Positions 1 to 8,120 of a stretch of DNA of 64,000 nt are shown piece by piece. Made by a program: the position numbers and the translations under genes. The DNA comes from Litorivita sp050633545 (GTDB taxonomy: Bacteria > Pseudomonadota > Alphaproteobacteria > Rhodobacterales > Rhodobacteraceae), in contig JBOEGS010000002.1 of the NCBI GenBank assembly GCA_050633545.1, positions 310,001 through 374,000 of the forward strand, written 5' to 3'. Under the pieces are notes generated by a model that did not search any database, was not told the origin of the DNA, and saw only the letters and a program-made list of their open reading frames with translations. Position 1 is the stretch's first letter; every line of letters starts with the position of its first letter.

Positions 1-68
1 AGCGCCGCAACCGGCAGCAGGATTTTCAACCATGCCACCACCCGCGAGTGGAGATTCTCGCGCGCCAC
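1..68 (-). CDS. lptC: LptC, LPS export protein, 5' end only (partial)
   Basis: Only the first 22 codons lie in the window; the gene runs off the left edge. A GTG start at 66-68 sits four bases after the kdsD stop. The encoded start (M)ARENLHSRVVAWLKILLP is a short basic segment leading into a hydrophobic helix, as in the single-pass inner-membrane protein LptC that passes lipopolysaccharide from the LptBFG transporter to LptA. The position after rnd-kdsD, where alphaproteobacteria usually carry lptC-lptA-lptB, supports the call. Too little is visible to judge whether the gene is intact. Confidence 0.65.
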   Translation of the reverse strand, partial: MARENLHSRVVAWLKILLPVAA

Positions 69-71
69 GGC

Positions 72-1058
72 TTATCCTAGCCCGACACGCAGGCAATCGT
101 GGATATGCAGCAACCCCTCGGGCGCGCCGCTCCCCGCCGGATCCACGACGAACAGGCAGGTGATCTTGCGCGCGTTCATCACCGCCACGGCCTCTTCGGC
201 CAAAGCCTCGGGGGCGAGCGTTTTGGGCGAGGGCGTCATCACATCCTTGGCGGATTGGCCCAACAGCCCGTCCATATGGCGGCGCAAATCCCCGTCGGTG
301 ATGATCCCCGCCAATGTGCCGTCCGCGGCGGTGACCCCGACCACGCCAAACCCCTTTTGGCTGATCTCGAGCAGCGCATCACCCATCGGCGTCTCGAGCC
401 CGATCAGCGGCAAGGCCGCACCGCTGTGCATCAGATCGCGCACGCGGCTAAGCTGCGCGCCAAGCTTGCCGCCCGGATGAAACTCGCGAAAATGCTCGGG
501 CGTGAACTGCCGATGCTCCATCAATGCCACGGCCAGCGCATCGCCCAGCGCGAGCGTCATTGTCGTCGAAGAGGTCGGCACAACGCCGGTGCCGCAGGCT
601 TCCTCGGCGCGGGGCAGAACAATACGCACATCGGATTGTTTGATCAGCGTCGACTCCGCGCGGCTGGCAACCCCGATCATCGGGATGTTGAACCGGCGGG
701 TATAGGCAATCACATCGGCCAATTCCGGCGTCTCTCCCGAATTGGACAGCACCATCACCACATCGGCGCGCGTCAACATGCCCAGATCGCCGTGGCTGGC
801 CTCGGACGGGTGGACAAATTGCGCCGGTGTGCCGGTGCTGGCCAATGTGGCGGCGATCTTGCGCCCGATATGGCCCGATTTGCCCATGCCCACGATGATC
901 ACGCGGCCCTTGACCGCCAGCATCAATTCGACCGCCTCGGCAAAGCTGTCGTCCAAGGCCGCGCCAAGTTGCGTCAAGGCCTCGGCCTCAATCGCGATCA
1001 CGCGGCGCGCCGCGTCCAAAAACACCGCCGCGCGGTCCGATTTCACCCGTTCAGGCAT
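72..1058 (-). CDS. kdsD: Arabinose-5-phosphate isomerase (KpsF/GutQ family)
   Basis: Interconverts D-ribulose 5-phosphate and D-arabinose 5-phosphate, the first step towards the Kdo sugar of LPS. The 328-residue protein has an N-terminal SIS sugar-isomerase domain (about residues 40-175, with VGMGKSGHIGRKIA and SNSGETPE) followed by two CBS repeats (about 205-325, with GIITDGDLRRH), the standard full-length family layout. I chose the ATG at 1058, which overlaps the end of rnd by eight bases; a TTG two codons upstream is possible. Overlap with rnd and the four-base gap to lptC indicate one transcription unit. Function is strong from family and context; substrate preference is inferred. Confidence 0.93.
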   Translation of the reverse strand: MPERVKSDRAAVFLDAARRVIAIEAEALTQLGAALDDSFAEAVELMLAVKGRVIIVGMGKSGHIGRKIAATLASTGTPAQFVHPSEASHGDLGMLTRADVVMVLSNSGETPELADVIAYTRRFNIPMIGVASRAESTLIKQSDVRIVLPRAEEACGTGVVPTSSTTMTLALGDALAVALMEHRQFTPEHFREFHPGGKLGAQLSRVRDLMHSGAALPLIGLETPMGDALLEISQKGFGVVGVTAADGTLAGIITDGDLRRHMDGLLGQSAKDVMTPSPKTLAPEALAEEAVAVMNARKITCLFVVDPAGSGAPEGLLHIHDCLRVGLG

Positions 1059-1665
1059 GCGCAAAAATATCCGTCTCTGGCCATCCGGCGATGTCCAGCT
1101 TGGCCCGCGTGGGCAGGAAATCGAAACAGGCCTGCGCCAGTTCCATCCGGCCTTCGCGCTCGAGGCGTTTGTTCATCTCTTCGCGCAAACGGTGCAGGTA
1201 AAGAACATCGGAAGCCGCATAGTCCAGCTGCGCTTCGGTCAACTCTTCGGCGCCCCAATCGCTCATTTGCTGCTGCTTGGAAATATCCACGCCGACCAGT
1301 TCCTGCACCAAGGTTTTCAGCCCGTGCCGGTCCGTATAGGTGCGCACCAGACGGCTGGCGATTTTCGTGCAATACACCGGCGCGGCCAGCGCCCCGAATG
1401 TGTGATACATGCCCGCGATATCAAAGCGGCCAAAATGGAACAGCTTGAGCACATCAGGATTTTCCAGCATCGCGCACAGGTTCGGCGCCTCGGTCTGGCC
1501 CTTGGCGATCTGCACCAGATGCACATTGCCATCCCCGCCCGACATTTGCACAAGGCACAACCGGTCGCGATGCGCGTGCAATCCCATTGCCTCGCAATCA
1601 ATCGCCACAATCGGGCCCATATCGAGCCCGTCGGGCAAATCGTTTTGGTAAAGGTGGTTGGTCAT
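1051..1665 (-). CDS. rnd: Ribonuclease D, short form
   Basis: A 204-residue 3'-5' exonuclease of the DEDDy type, acting on tRNA 3' ends. The four acidic positions and tyrosine are visible: IDCEAMGL (first D and E), HFGRFDIAG (second D) and YAASDVLYL (Y and last D). It consists of the catalytic domain only and lacks the C-terminal HRDC domains of the enterobacterial enzyme, as is usual in alphaproteobacteria. The start MTNHLYQ was preferred over an upstream in-frame codon because it begins just before the conserved region. It is the first gene of the unit with kdsD and lptC. Positions 1666-1815 upstream hold no convincing gene. Confidence 0.9.
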   Translation of the reverse strand: MTNHLYQNDLPDGLDMGPIVAIDCEAMGLHAHRDRLCLVQMSGGDGNVHLVQIAKGQTEAPNLCAMLENPDVLKLFHFGRFDIAGMYHTFGALAAPVYCTKIASRLVRTYTDRHGLKTLVQELVGVDISKQQQMSDWGAEELTEAQLDYAASDVLYLHRLREEMNKRLEREGRMELAQACFDFLPTRAKLDIAGWPETDIFAHA

Positions 1666-1815
1666 TCGCGCATCCCTCTGGCCTGCCATGCGGGCGGATC
1701 AACCGCGCGCATCTGTGCCGCTATATAGGCCCGCATGAGCGCAATTGCCAAGGCTCGGCGGCACAAGCGCGCGCGCAATGGAGCCGATGCGCGCGGGTTT
1801 TGGCCCGATGCGGCG

Positions 1816-2580
1816 CTATTCCGAGATAAACCCGCGCTGCATCTCGGCCTCTTGCGCCTCCATCAGGCTTTGCGCGGTTTGCATATGCTCTGCCATCACG
1901 CGGCGCGCTTCATCGGCCTGCCCATGGCGCAAAGCCTCGATCAACCGCGCCTGATAGGCACGGCCCTTGGCCCATAATTCCACATTGGGCGGCTCGTAGA
2001 GGCGGCGGTAAACCGTCAGATCCGACAGCATATTGGCCATGAAATCGATCATGAACCCGAGCAGCTTGTTGCCCGATTGCACCGCCAGAACCTTATGAAA
2101 ATTGAGCGAGGCGATATGTTGCTCGCGCTCTTCTTCGGGGCTGGTAGCGGCATCGGGATAGGTGTCCAAAATGGCTTGCAACTCCTCCAGCGCCTCATCG
2201 GACAGGTGCCCCGCCAAGGAAGCCGCCAGCTCCGGTTCAAGTGCGCGGCGCAACTGGTAGATATCGGCGATGGTGAGGTTTTGGAAATAGAAGTAATTGC
2301 CAAGCAAGGCCCGCGCGCGCTCTTTGGAGACCTCATGCACAAAGCTGCCACCGCCCGGTCCGGTGCGGGTTTTGATCAATCCCTGCGCTTCCAAAATCCG
2401 CATCGCCTCACGGATCGTGCCTTTGGCCATGGCAAACCGCGCGATAAGCTCCGGCTCCGACGGCAGACGGTCGCCCGCTTGCAGGCCCTCATCGACCACC
2501 CACTCCTTGATCGCTTCTGCGACTTGTACGGGACGGCTTTGGCGCGGTTCGGGCTTAATTCGGGTGGTGGCAGGCGGCAA
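1816..2580 (-). CDS. GntR/FadR-family transcriptional regulator
   Basis: A 254-residue regulator with an N-terminal winged helix (about residues 15-75; LPSEPELIARFAMAKGTIRE is the recognition region) and an all-helical FCD ligand-binding domain (about 95-235), as in FadR-type repressors. No ATG precedes the DNA-binding domain; the best start is TTG at 2578-2580, with GGGAG nine bases upstream, which overlaps the end of the upstream ATPase gene by 26 bases. It is the last gene of the ABC transporter operon and is the obvious candidate to bind the palindromes at 8047-8092 between the binding-protein gene and the divergent DUF1028 gene. Its ligand is unknown. Confidence 0.88.
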   Translation of the reverse strand: MPPATTRIKPEPRQSRPVQVAEAIKEWVVDEGLQAGDRLPSEPELIARFAMAKGTIREAMRILEAQGLIKTRTGPGGGSFVHEVSKERARALLGNYFYFQNLTIADIYQLRRALEPELAASLAGHLSDEALEELQAILDTYPDAATSPEEEREQHIASLNFHKVLAVQSGNKLLGFMIDFMANMLSDLTVYRRLYEPPNVELWAKGRAYQARLIEALRHGQADEARRVMAEHMQTAQSLMEAQEAEMQRGFISE

Positions 2581-3505
2581 AGTGATGCGCTCCCATATCT
2601 TCCAATTGCGGATCGCTCTTCTTACACAGGTCCGTCGCCTTTGGGCAACGCCCCGCAAACGCACAGCCAAGCGGCGGGTTGAGCGGGTCGGGCAATTCGC
2701 TGCCCTTTTGTTCGGGGGCCTTGAGCGGGCGGCCGACCACAGGCGCACTATCGGCCAAAAGCTTGGTATAGGGGTGTTTGGGCGCGCGAAAAATATCCTC
2801 GGCCCGCCCGATTTCCACCACGGCCCCGAAATACAGCACCACGACGCGGTCGCTGACCGCCTCGACCACGGCGAGGTCGTGGCTGATGAACAGATAGGTG
2901 AGGTCGAATTCGGCGCGCAAATCGGCCAGAAGGTTGAGCACCTGCGCCTGCACCGACACATCCAGGGCCGACACCGGTTCGTCCAGAATGATGATCCGCG
3001 GCGCGGCGGCAAGGGCGCGGGCGATGCCGATACGCTGTGCCTGACCGCCGGAAAACTCATGCGGGTAGCGATCAAGAAACTCGTCGCGCAAATTCACCGA
3101 TGCGAAAATCTCGCTGATCCGCGCGGTGCGGGCGGCCCGATCCATCCCGTGGAGCCGTTTGAGCGGCACCTCCATGATCTGCCGGATGGTTTTACGCGGA
3201 TTGAGGCTGCTGATCGGGTCTTGAAACACATATTGGATCATCCGCCCGAAAGCCGCAGGATCGGCGGTGGTCAGCGCCGCACCCTCGATTTCGATCTGCC
3301 CCTGACTGGGCGGCAACAACCCCACCAGCATCCGCGCCAAGGTCGATTTGCCGCAACCGGATTCGCCCACGATGCCAAGGGTTTCGCCCTTTTCCACCGC
3401 AAAGGACATCGGCCGCACCGCCCGCACACCGGCGCGATCACGGCCCAAAAACCCGCCCTTCACGGCAAAGGTCTTGGCCAGATTCTCGACACGCAAAACG
3501 CTCAT
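2555..3505 (-). CDS. Peptide-type ABC transporter ATP-binding protein (OppF/DppF-like)
   Basis: A 316-residue cytoplasmic ATPase of the oligopeptide/dipeptide/nickel importer family. It has Walker A GESGCGKST, signature SGGQAQRIG, Walker B IILDEPVSAL and an H-loop FISHD, followed by the C-terminal oligopeptide/dipeptide extension with the cysteine-rich CAFAGRCPKATDLC segment typical of this family. ATG at 3505 (MSVLRVENL) was chosen over a longer frame because the ABC fold starts immediately. Its start overlaps the stop of the fused permease-ATPase by four bases, so the two are translationally coupled. It should form the second ATPase subunit with the ATPase half of that fusion. The transported substrate is not deducible. 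Confidence 0.93.
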   Translation of the reverse strand: MSVLRVENLAKTFAVKGGFLGRDRAGVRAVRPMSFAVEKGETLGIVGESGCGKSTLARMLVGLLPPSQGQIEIEGAALTTADPAAFGRMIQYVFQDPISSLNPRKTIRQIMEVPLKRLHGMDRAARTARISEIFASVNLRDEFLDRYPHEFSGGQAQRIGIARALAAAPRIIILDEPVSALDVSVQAQVLNLLADLRAEFDLTYLFISHDLAVVEAVSDRVVVLYFGAVVEIGRAEDIFRAPKHPYTKLLADSAPVVGRPLKAPEQKGSELPDPLNPPLGCAFAGRCPKATDLCKKSDPQLEDMGAHHFAACHHPN

Positions 3506-5388
3506 GACAGGGCCTCCTCGCTGATGAAGATGTCTTCGGGGTAGAGGCACCGCACGCGGCGGCCCGCCGTGCCGAACAGGCCGATATCGCCCGCCTTGCA
3601 CGCCGCTTCGGCCTTGTCGCAGCGCGCCGCAAAGGCGCAGCCAGCGGGCAGGTTATCCACCACCGGCGGCAGGCCCGCAATCGCCTCCAGCCGCCTGCGA
3701 CCGCCGCCAAGCTCGGGCACGCAAGCAATCAGCCGTTTGGTATAGGGATGGGCGGGCGCATCGAGCACTTCGCCCGTCGGCCCTTCTTCGACGATCCGGC
3801 CCGCATACATCACCGCCACGCGGTCGCATAATTGCGCCACCACGCCAAAATCATGGGTGATAAAGATGATCGCAAGCCCGCGCGCACGGCGCAGATCGTC
3901 GAGCAGCGCCAGAATTTGCGCCTGCACCGTTACATCCAGCGCTGTGGTCGGCTCGTCCGCGATGATCACTTTGGGATCGTTCACCAAGGCCATGGCAATG
4001 CCGACCCTTTGGCGCATCCCGCCCGACATCTCATGGGGGTAATTGTCCAACCGGCTGGCGGCATTGGGGATACGCACCGCCTCGAAAAGCGCCAATGCCT
4101 TGGCGCGCGCTTCGGATTTGCCGACCCGATGGTGGACCTGAATCGCTTCGACCATCTGATCGCCGACACGGTAAAGCGGGTGCAGCGTGGCCAGCGGGTC
4201 TTGGAAGATATAGGACACCGCTTGCCCGCGTTTGGCGCGCAGGGTCTCATAGGGCGCGCCGATCAAATCCTCGCCCTCATAGCGCACCGCACCGCCGGTG
4301 ATCACTCCGGGCGGCGAGGCAACAAGCCCCATGACCGACAGGGCCGTGACCGATTTGCCCGACCCGCTTTCGCCGATCACCCCAAGGCATTCGCCCGCGC
4401 TCACCGCGAGGCTGACGCCGCCCACGGCTTTGTATTCGCGCGCGCCGACGCGAAATTCGGTGCGCAGATCCTGGATCGAGAGCAATTCATCATCCGCCGG
4501 CGGCACGGGGCCGGAGCGGTCCACCATCGTGGTCGCCATCGGACGGCTGAGCGCGCCGGAGCGCAAGCGCGGATCAAGCGCATCGCGCACCCCGTCGCCG
4601 AGCAGATTGATCGACATGACGATGAGGAAAATCATGATCCCCGGAATGATCGAAGTATGCGGCGCGGTGATCAAAGCCGCCCGCGCCTCGCCCAGCATCG
4701 AGCCAAGATCCGCTTGCGGCGGCTGGCTGCCCAGCCCCAAGAACGACAGGCCCGCAGTTTCCAAAATCATCCATCCCACCGTGGTGGACATGGCAATGAC
4801 GATCACCGGCAAGAGGTTTGGCAATATCTCGGTCAGGATGATCCGCGTATGGCCCAATCCGGCCAATCGCGCCGCATCGACGAATTCGCGCCCTGCAAGC
4901 CCCACGGTGATGCCGCGAATGTTGCGCGCAAAAAACGGCACATTCACCGCCGCCACCGCGATCAGCGCATTGAGCAGCCCCGGCCCGAGGGCCGCGACAA
5001 TCGCCAAGGCCAAAAGGATATAGGGAAAGGCCATCAACATATCGACGCCGCGCATGATGATATTATCAAAGCGCCCGCCAAAATACCCCGCCGTCACGCC
5101 AATCGCCGATCCGATCAGCGCCGCCGCCAGTGCCGCCGAGGCCCCCACCGCCAGCGACAACCGCGTGCCCCACAGCAGCCGCGACAGCAGATCACGGCCA
5201 AGGTGATCCGTGCCCAAAAGATGCCCCTCGGTGAAGGGCCGTTTGAACCGGTCGGCGGTTTCGATCACGTCGGGATCGGACAAGGGCAACACAGGCGTGA
5301 TCAGCGCCAAAAGCACCACCGCCGAGATCACCACCGCGCCCAGCGCGGCCAGACGGTTGCGAAACAAAAGCGCGAGAAAGGTCTTCAT
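3502..5388 (-). CDS. Fused ABC transporter permease (DppC-like) and ATP-binding protein (DppD-like)
   Basis: One uninterrupted 628-codon frame encodes what is usually two proteins. Residues 1-285 are a DppC-type permease: N-terminal helix, periplasmic loop with GTDHLGRDLLSRLLWG, further helices, and the EAA-type loop around FVDAARLAGLGHTRIIL. After a short linker near residues 286-300, an OppD-type ATPase follows with Walker A GESGSGKS (about 339-346), signature SGGMRQR, Walker B IIADEPTTAL and a cysteine-rich C-terminal extension. The start MKTFLALLF at 5388 follows the DppB-like gene by ten bases. An internal start near MATTMVDRS could also yield a free ATPase. Permease-ATPase fusions are known in this transporter family but uncommon. 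Confidence 0.9.
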   Translation of the reverse strand: MKTFLALLFRNRLAALGAVVISAVVLLALITPVLPLSDPDVIETADRFKRPFTEGHLLGTDHLGRDLLSRLLWGTRLSLAVGASAALAAALIGSAIGVTAGYFGGRFDNIIMRGVDMLMAFPYILLALAIVAALGPGLLNALIAVAAVNVPFFARNIRGITVGLAGREFVDAARLAGLGHTRIILTEILPNLLPVIVIAMSTTVGWMILETAGLSFLGLGSQPPQADLGSMLGEARAALITAPHTSIIPGIMIFLIVMSINLLGDGVRDALDPRLRSGALSRPMATTMVDRSGPVPPADDELLSIQDLRTEFRVGAREYKAVGGVSLAVSAGECLGVIGESGSGKSVTALSVMGLVASPPGVITGGAVRYEGEDLIGAPYETLRAKRGQAVSYIFQDPLATLHPLYRVGDQMVEAIQVHHRVGKSEARAKALALFEAVRIPNAASRLDNYPHEMSGGMRQRVGIAMALVNDPKVIIADEPTTALDVTVQAQILALLDDLRRARGLAIIFITHDFGVVAQLCDRVAVMYAGRIVEEGPTGEVLDAPAHPYTKRLIACVPELGGGRRRLEAIAGLPPVVDNLPAGCAFAARCDKAEAACKAGDIGLFGTAGRRVRCLYPEDIFISEEALS

Positions 5389-5398
5389 ATCCGGCCCC

Positions 5399-6346
5399 TC
5401 AGGTCTTGATGCGCGGGTCGAGCAGGCTTTGCGCCACATCGACCGCGATATTGAACAAAACGTAGCAAGAGGCGACAAACACCACCCCGCCTTGGACCAA
5501 CAAAATATCGCGCTTGAGGATCGCATCGACCAACATCCGCCCCACGCCCGGCCATTGGAACACCATCTCGATATAGACCGAACCCGACAGGACAAACCCC
5601 GCCTGAATGCCCAGAACCGGAATGATGCTGACCATCGCGGCGCGCAGGGCATGGCCCATAATTACCCGCCGCTCCGGCACGCCTTTGGCCCGCGCGGTGC
5701 GAATGTAGTCTTGGCGCAAAACCTCCAGCATCGCCGAGCGCGCCAGACGCGCAATCACCCCCGTCGCCACCACCGCCAAGGCAAACGCCGGCATGATCAG
5801 ATGTTTGCCCAGATCGGCCAGATCGCCGCCGCCGTAAATCGCATACATCCCCGAGACCGGTAGCCAGCGCAGTTTGACCGCGAACAGCAAGATCATCATC
5901 ATCCCGAGGAAAAATGACGGCACCGAAATGCCGATCAGGACGACAAAGGTAATGGCCTTGTCGGCAAATCCGTATTGCCGCGCCGCCGAGATCACCCCCG
6001 CCAAAATCCCCAAGAGCGAGCACAAAACAAAGCTCACCCCTGCGAGGATCAAAGTGGCCGAAAACCGTTCGGTGATCTCGTCCAACACGGGCCGGTTGAG
6101 CGAGTATGACCGCCCGAAATCACCCGAGAGCATATTGCCCAGCCAGATGAAATAGCGCTGCACCAAGGGCGCATCCAAGCCCAGATCGCGGTTCAATTTC
6201 GCGACGTTTTCGGGCGTGGCATAAGAGCCGAGGATCGCCGTCGCCGGATCGCCGGGGATCATCGCCATGATCAAGAACACGATCACCGTGATCCCCAACA
6301 GGACCGGAATGGCGAAAATCAATCGGCGAAGAATATAGCGGCCCAT
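5399..6346 (-). CDS. Peptide-type ABC transporter permease (DppB-like)
   Basis: A 315-residue inner-membrane permease with about six transmembrane helices. The N-terminus MGRYILRRLIFAIPVLLGIT and the following MIPGDPATAILG are typical of DppB/OppB proteins. The conserved cytoplasmic loop lies near DYIRTARAKGVPERRVI, the contact site for the ATPases. It should pair with the permease half of the downstream fusion. The gap to the upstream binding-protein gene is 95 bases and contains a strong hairpin (6407-6435), while the downstream gap is ten bases, a usual arrangement where the binding protein is made in excess. Confidence 0.94.
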   Translation of the reverse strand: MGRYILRRLIFAIPVLLGITVIVFLIMAMIPGDPATAILGSYATPENVAKLNRDLGLDAPLVQRYFIWLGNMLSGDFGRSYSLNRPVLDEITERFSATLILAGVSFVLCSLLGILAGVISAARQYGFADKAITFVVLIGISVPSFFLGMMMILLFAVKLRWLPVSGMYAIYGGGDLADLGKHLIMPAFALAVVATGVIARLARSAMLEVLRQDYIRTARAKGVPERRVIMGHALRAAMVSIIPVLGIQAGFVLSGSVYIEMVFQWPGVGRMLVDAILKRDILLVQGGVVFVASCYVLFNIAVDVAQSLLDPRIKT

Positions 6347-6406
6347 AGCGATCTCTCATCTGACACGGCGGTTGATGTCCGCGCCGCGCATTGGCGCAAT
6401 CAAACG

Positions 6407-6435
6407 GGCGCGGGCCGCGATACGCCGCCCGCGCC
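6407..6435 (-). promoter_or_regulatory. GC-rich hairpin between binding-protein and permease genes
   Basis: A perfect nine-base-pair stem (GGCGCGGGC / GCCCGCGCC) with an eleven-base loop lies in the 95-base gap of the transporter operon. No clear run of T follows it on the minus strand (only CGTTTGATT), so it is more likely an mRNA-stabilising or partial-termination element that raises the level of the binding protein than a full terminator. The role is inferred. Confidence 0.5.
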
Positions 6436-6441
6436 TTTGGC

Positions 6442-8016
6442 TTAGTTTTTCACAACATTGCCGAGATGCAACAGGAAGGACGGCTCAAGGCCAAAGTTCT
6501 GCACGCGGTCGCTGGTGACGGCGTTTTGCTTCCAGTTGGCAACAAAGACCCAAGGGGCGTCTTCCTGCACGATGACCTGCATCTGTTGGTAGAGCTTGGC
6601 GCGCTCGCCCTGATCGGTCGCAACCCGCGCCGCTTCAAGCAATTCATCCACCTCTGGGTTCGAATAGTAACCGGAGTTGAACCCGCCTTTGTCCGGCCAC
6701 GCATCGGTGCGCAGCGCAAGGAAAGGCAATGTGTCGGGATCATTTGTCATCCACGCCATCTCGGCCATATCGGCCTTGCCCTCCAGACCGGGGTTCACTT
6801 CGCCAAGGAAAGTGTTCCACTCATAGGTCTCGATCTTCACCTTAAGACCCACAGCGGCCAGATCGGCCTGAATCGCCGTGCCCATGGCAATCGGGTCAAG
6901 CATGCCAGAGCCGCCTTCGGTCACAAAGAAGGTCAATTCGGCGCCCTCTGCGCCCGCGTCGGCAAGCAAGGCTTTGGCCTTTTCGGGGTCATAGGGATAG
7001 GGCTCAAGGCTCTCGTTATAGGCCCATGCAAAGGCGGGCGGGGTCGGGCCTGCGGCCACGGCTGCGGTGCCCTCGAGGACATTGTCGACAATCGCGGATT
7101 TGTTGATCGCGTAATTGGCCGCTTGGCGCACCCGCTTGTCGGCAAAGGGGCCTTCTTTGGCGTTAAGGATCAAGAACCACACATGCGGGCCGGCTTGCTG
7201 TGCGACGTCAAAACCGCTGCCGAATTGCGACAGCGAGGTGGGCGGCACTTCGACCATCATGTCGATCCCCCCCGCCAGCATTTCGGCCACGCGGGTATTG
7301 GCATCGGTGATCGGGCGGAAGACCACCGCTTCGGTCCCTGCCTTCTCGCCCCAATAGGCGTCATTGCGGGTCACCACCACACGCTCGTTGGATTTCCATT
7401 CCTCGAATTTGAACGGGCCGGTGCCCACGGGGGAGCGGCCGAAATCCTTGCCGCCCGCCTCGACCGCCGCTGGCGACACCATCAGACCGGTCGGATAGGC
7501 GAGGTTCGACAAGAACGGCGCATAGGGGGCGTTGAGCTTGAATTTCACGGTCAGCGGATCGACAACCGTGGTTTCTTCGACCGCGCTAAAGAAGAAGGAC
7601 AAAGGGAAAGGGCCGGTGTCGTGGAACGGGTGGCTCTCGTCGAGCATCCGGTCGAAATTGAATTTCACCGCTTCTGCATCAAAGGCCGTGCCGTCATGAA
7701 AGGTCACGCCATCGCGCAGCTTAAAGGTATATTCGGTGCCGTCCTCGCTGATCTCCCATCCGGTCGCCAGCGCCGGTTCGACCTCGAGCGTGCCAGATTT
7801 ATACCGCGTCAGCCCCTCATAGATATTCACCAGAATACGGAAATCATTCACCGCCGTGACCGCCGCCGGATCAAGCGATTTGGGTTCGGCAATCTGCCCC
7901 ACGATCAAGACGCCGGGGGGCGTTTGCGCGCCAACCGGACCCGCAAGCGCGCCAAGCGCAAGCATCGCCCCTGCTGCGGCCATCGCCCCGCGGCGTGTCC
8001 ATTTCAAAAGTGTCAT
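6442..8016 (-). CDS. Peptide-type ABC transporter substrate-binding protein (SBP family 5)
   Basis: A 524-residue periplasmic solute-binding protein. A cleavable signal is seen in the first 30 residues (basic MTLLKWTRRG, then an alanine-rich core and an AQTPP cleavage region). The mature part opens with LIVGQIAEPKSLDPA and contains GWEISEDGTEYTFKLRDGV, the conserved block of bacterial family 5 extracellular solute-binding proteins. ATG at 8016 is preceded by GGGAG. It is the first gene of the operon and would deliver substrate to the permeases. Family members bind peptides, nickel complexes, glutathione or opines; the sequence does not decide which. Confidence 0.93.
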   Translation of the reverse strand: MTLLKWTRRGAMAAAGAMLALGALAGPVGAQTPPGVLIVGQIAEPKSLDPAAVTAVNDFRILVNIYEGLTRYKSGTLEVEPALATGWEISEDGTEYTFKLRDGVTFHDGTAFDAEAVKFNFDRMLDESHPFHDTGPFPLSFFFSAVEETTVVDPLTVKFKLNAPYAPFLSNLAYPTGLMVSPAAVEAGGKDFGRSPVGTGPFKFEEWKSNERVVVTRNDAYWGEKAGTEAVVFRPITDANTRVAEMLAGGIDMMVEVPPTSLSQFGSGFDVAQQAGPHVWFLILNAKEGPFADKRVRQAANYAINKSAIVDNVLEGTAAVAAGPTPPAFAWAYNESLEPYPYDPEKAKALLADAGAEGAELTFFVTEGGSGMLDPIAMGTAIQADLAAVGLKVKIETYEWNTFLGEVNPGLEGKADMAEMAWMTNDPDTLPFLALRTDAWPDKGGFNSGYYSNPEVDELLEAARVATDQGERAKLYQQMQVIVQEDAPWVFVANWKQNAVTSDRVQNFGLEPSFLLHLGNVVKN

Positions 8017-8046
8017 TTTCTTTCTCCCAGTTGGCTAATTTTCCAC

Positions 8047-8092
8047 GAATTAATCATGATAAATTCATTCGGTCAAATTTATCACTATAAAT
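8047..8092. promoter_or_regulatory. Two adjacent palindromic operator-like sites in a divergent promoter region
   Basis: The AT-rich 104-base gap between the divergent binding-protein and DUF1028 genes holds GAATTAATCATGATAAATTC (8047-8066), a 20-base palindrome with one mismatched symmetric pair, and ATTTAT-CACT-ATAAAT (8077-8092). In addition, TGATAAATT (8057-8065) is repeated inverted at 8076-8084. Such sites suit a dimeric GntR/FadR regulator, and one is encoded at the end of the same operon. Binding itself is inferred. Confidence 0.55.
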
Positions 8093-8120
8093 AGTCATCG
8101 AAATAGGCGAAAATGCTGCC

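Noticed and set aside
1735..1977. Small plus-strand frame upstream of ribonuclease D
   Set aside because: It overlaps the 3' end of the GntR gene, has an Arg/Ala-rich composition and lacks a ribosome binding site.
3832..5409. A 525-codon plus-strand frame opposite the ABC transporter genes
   Set aside because: Same reasons: full overlap with conserved transporter genes and an Arg/His-rich shadow composition.
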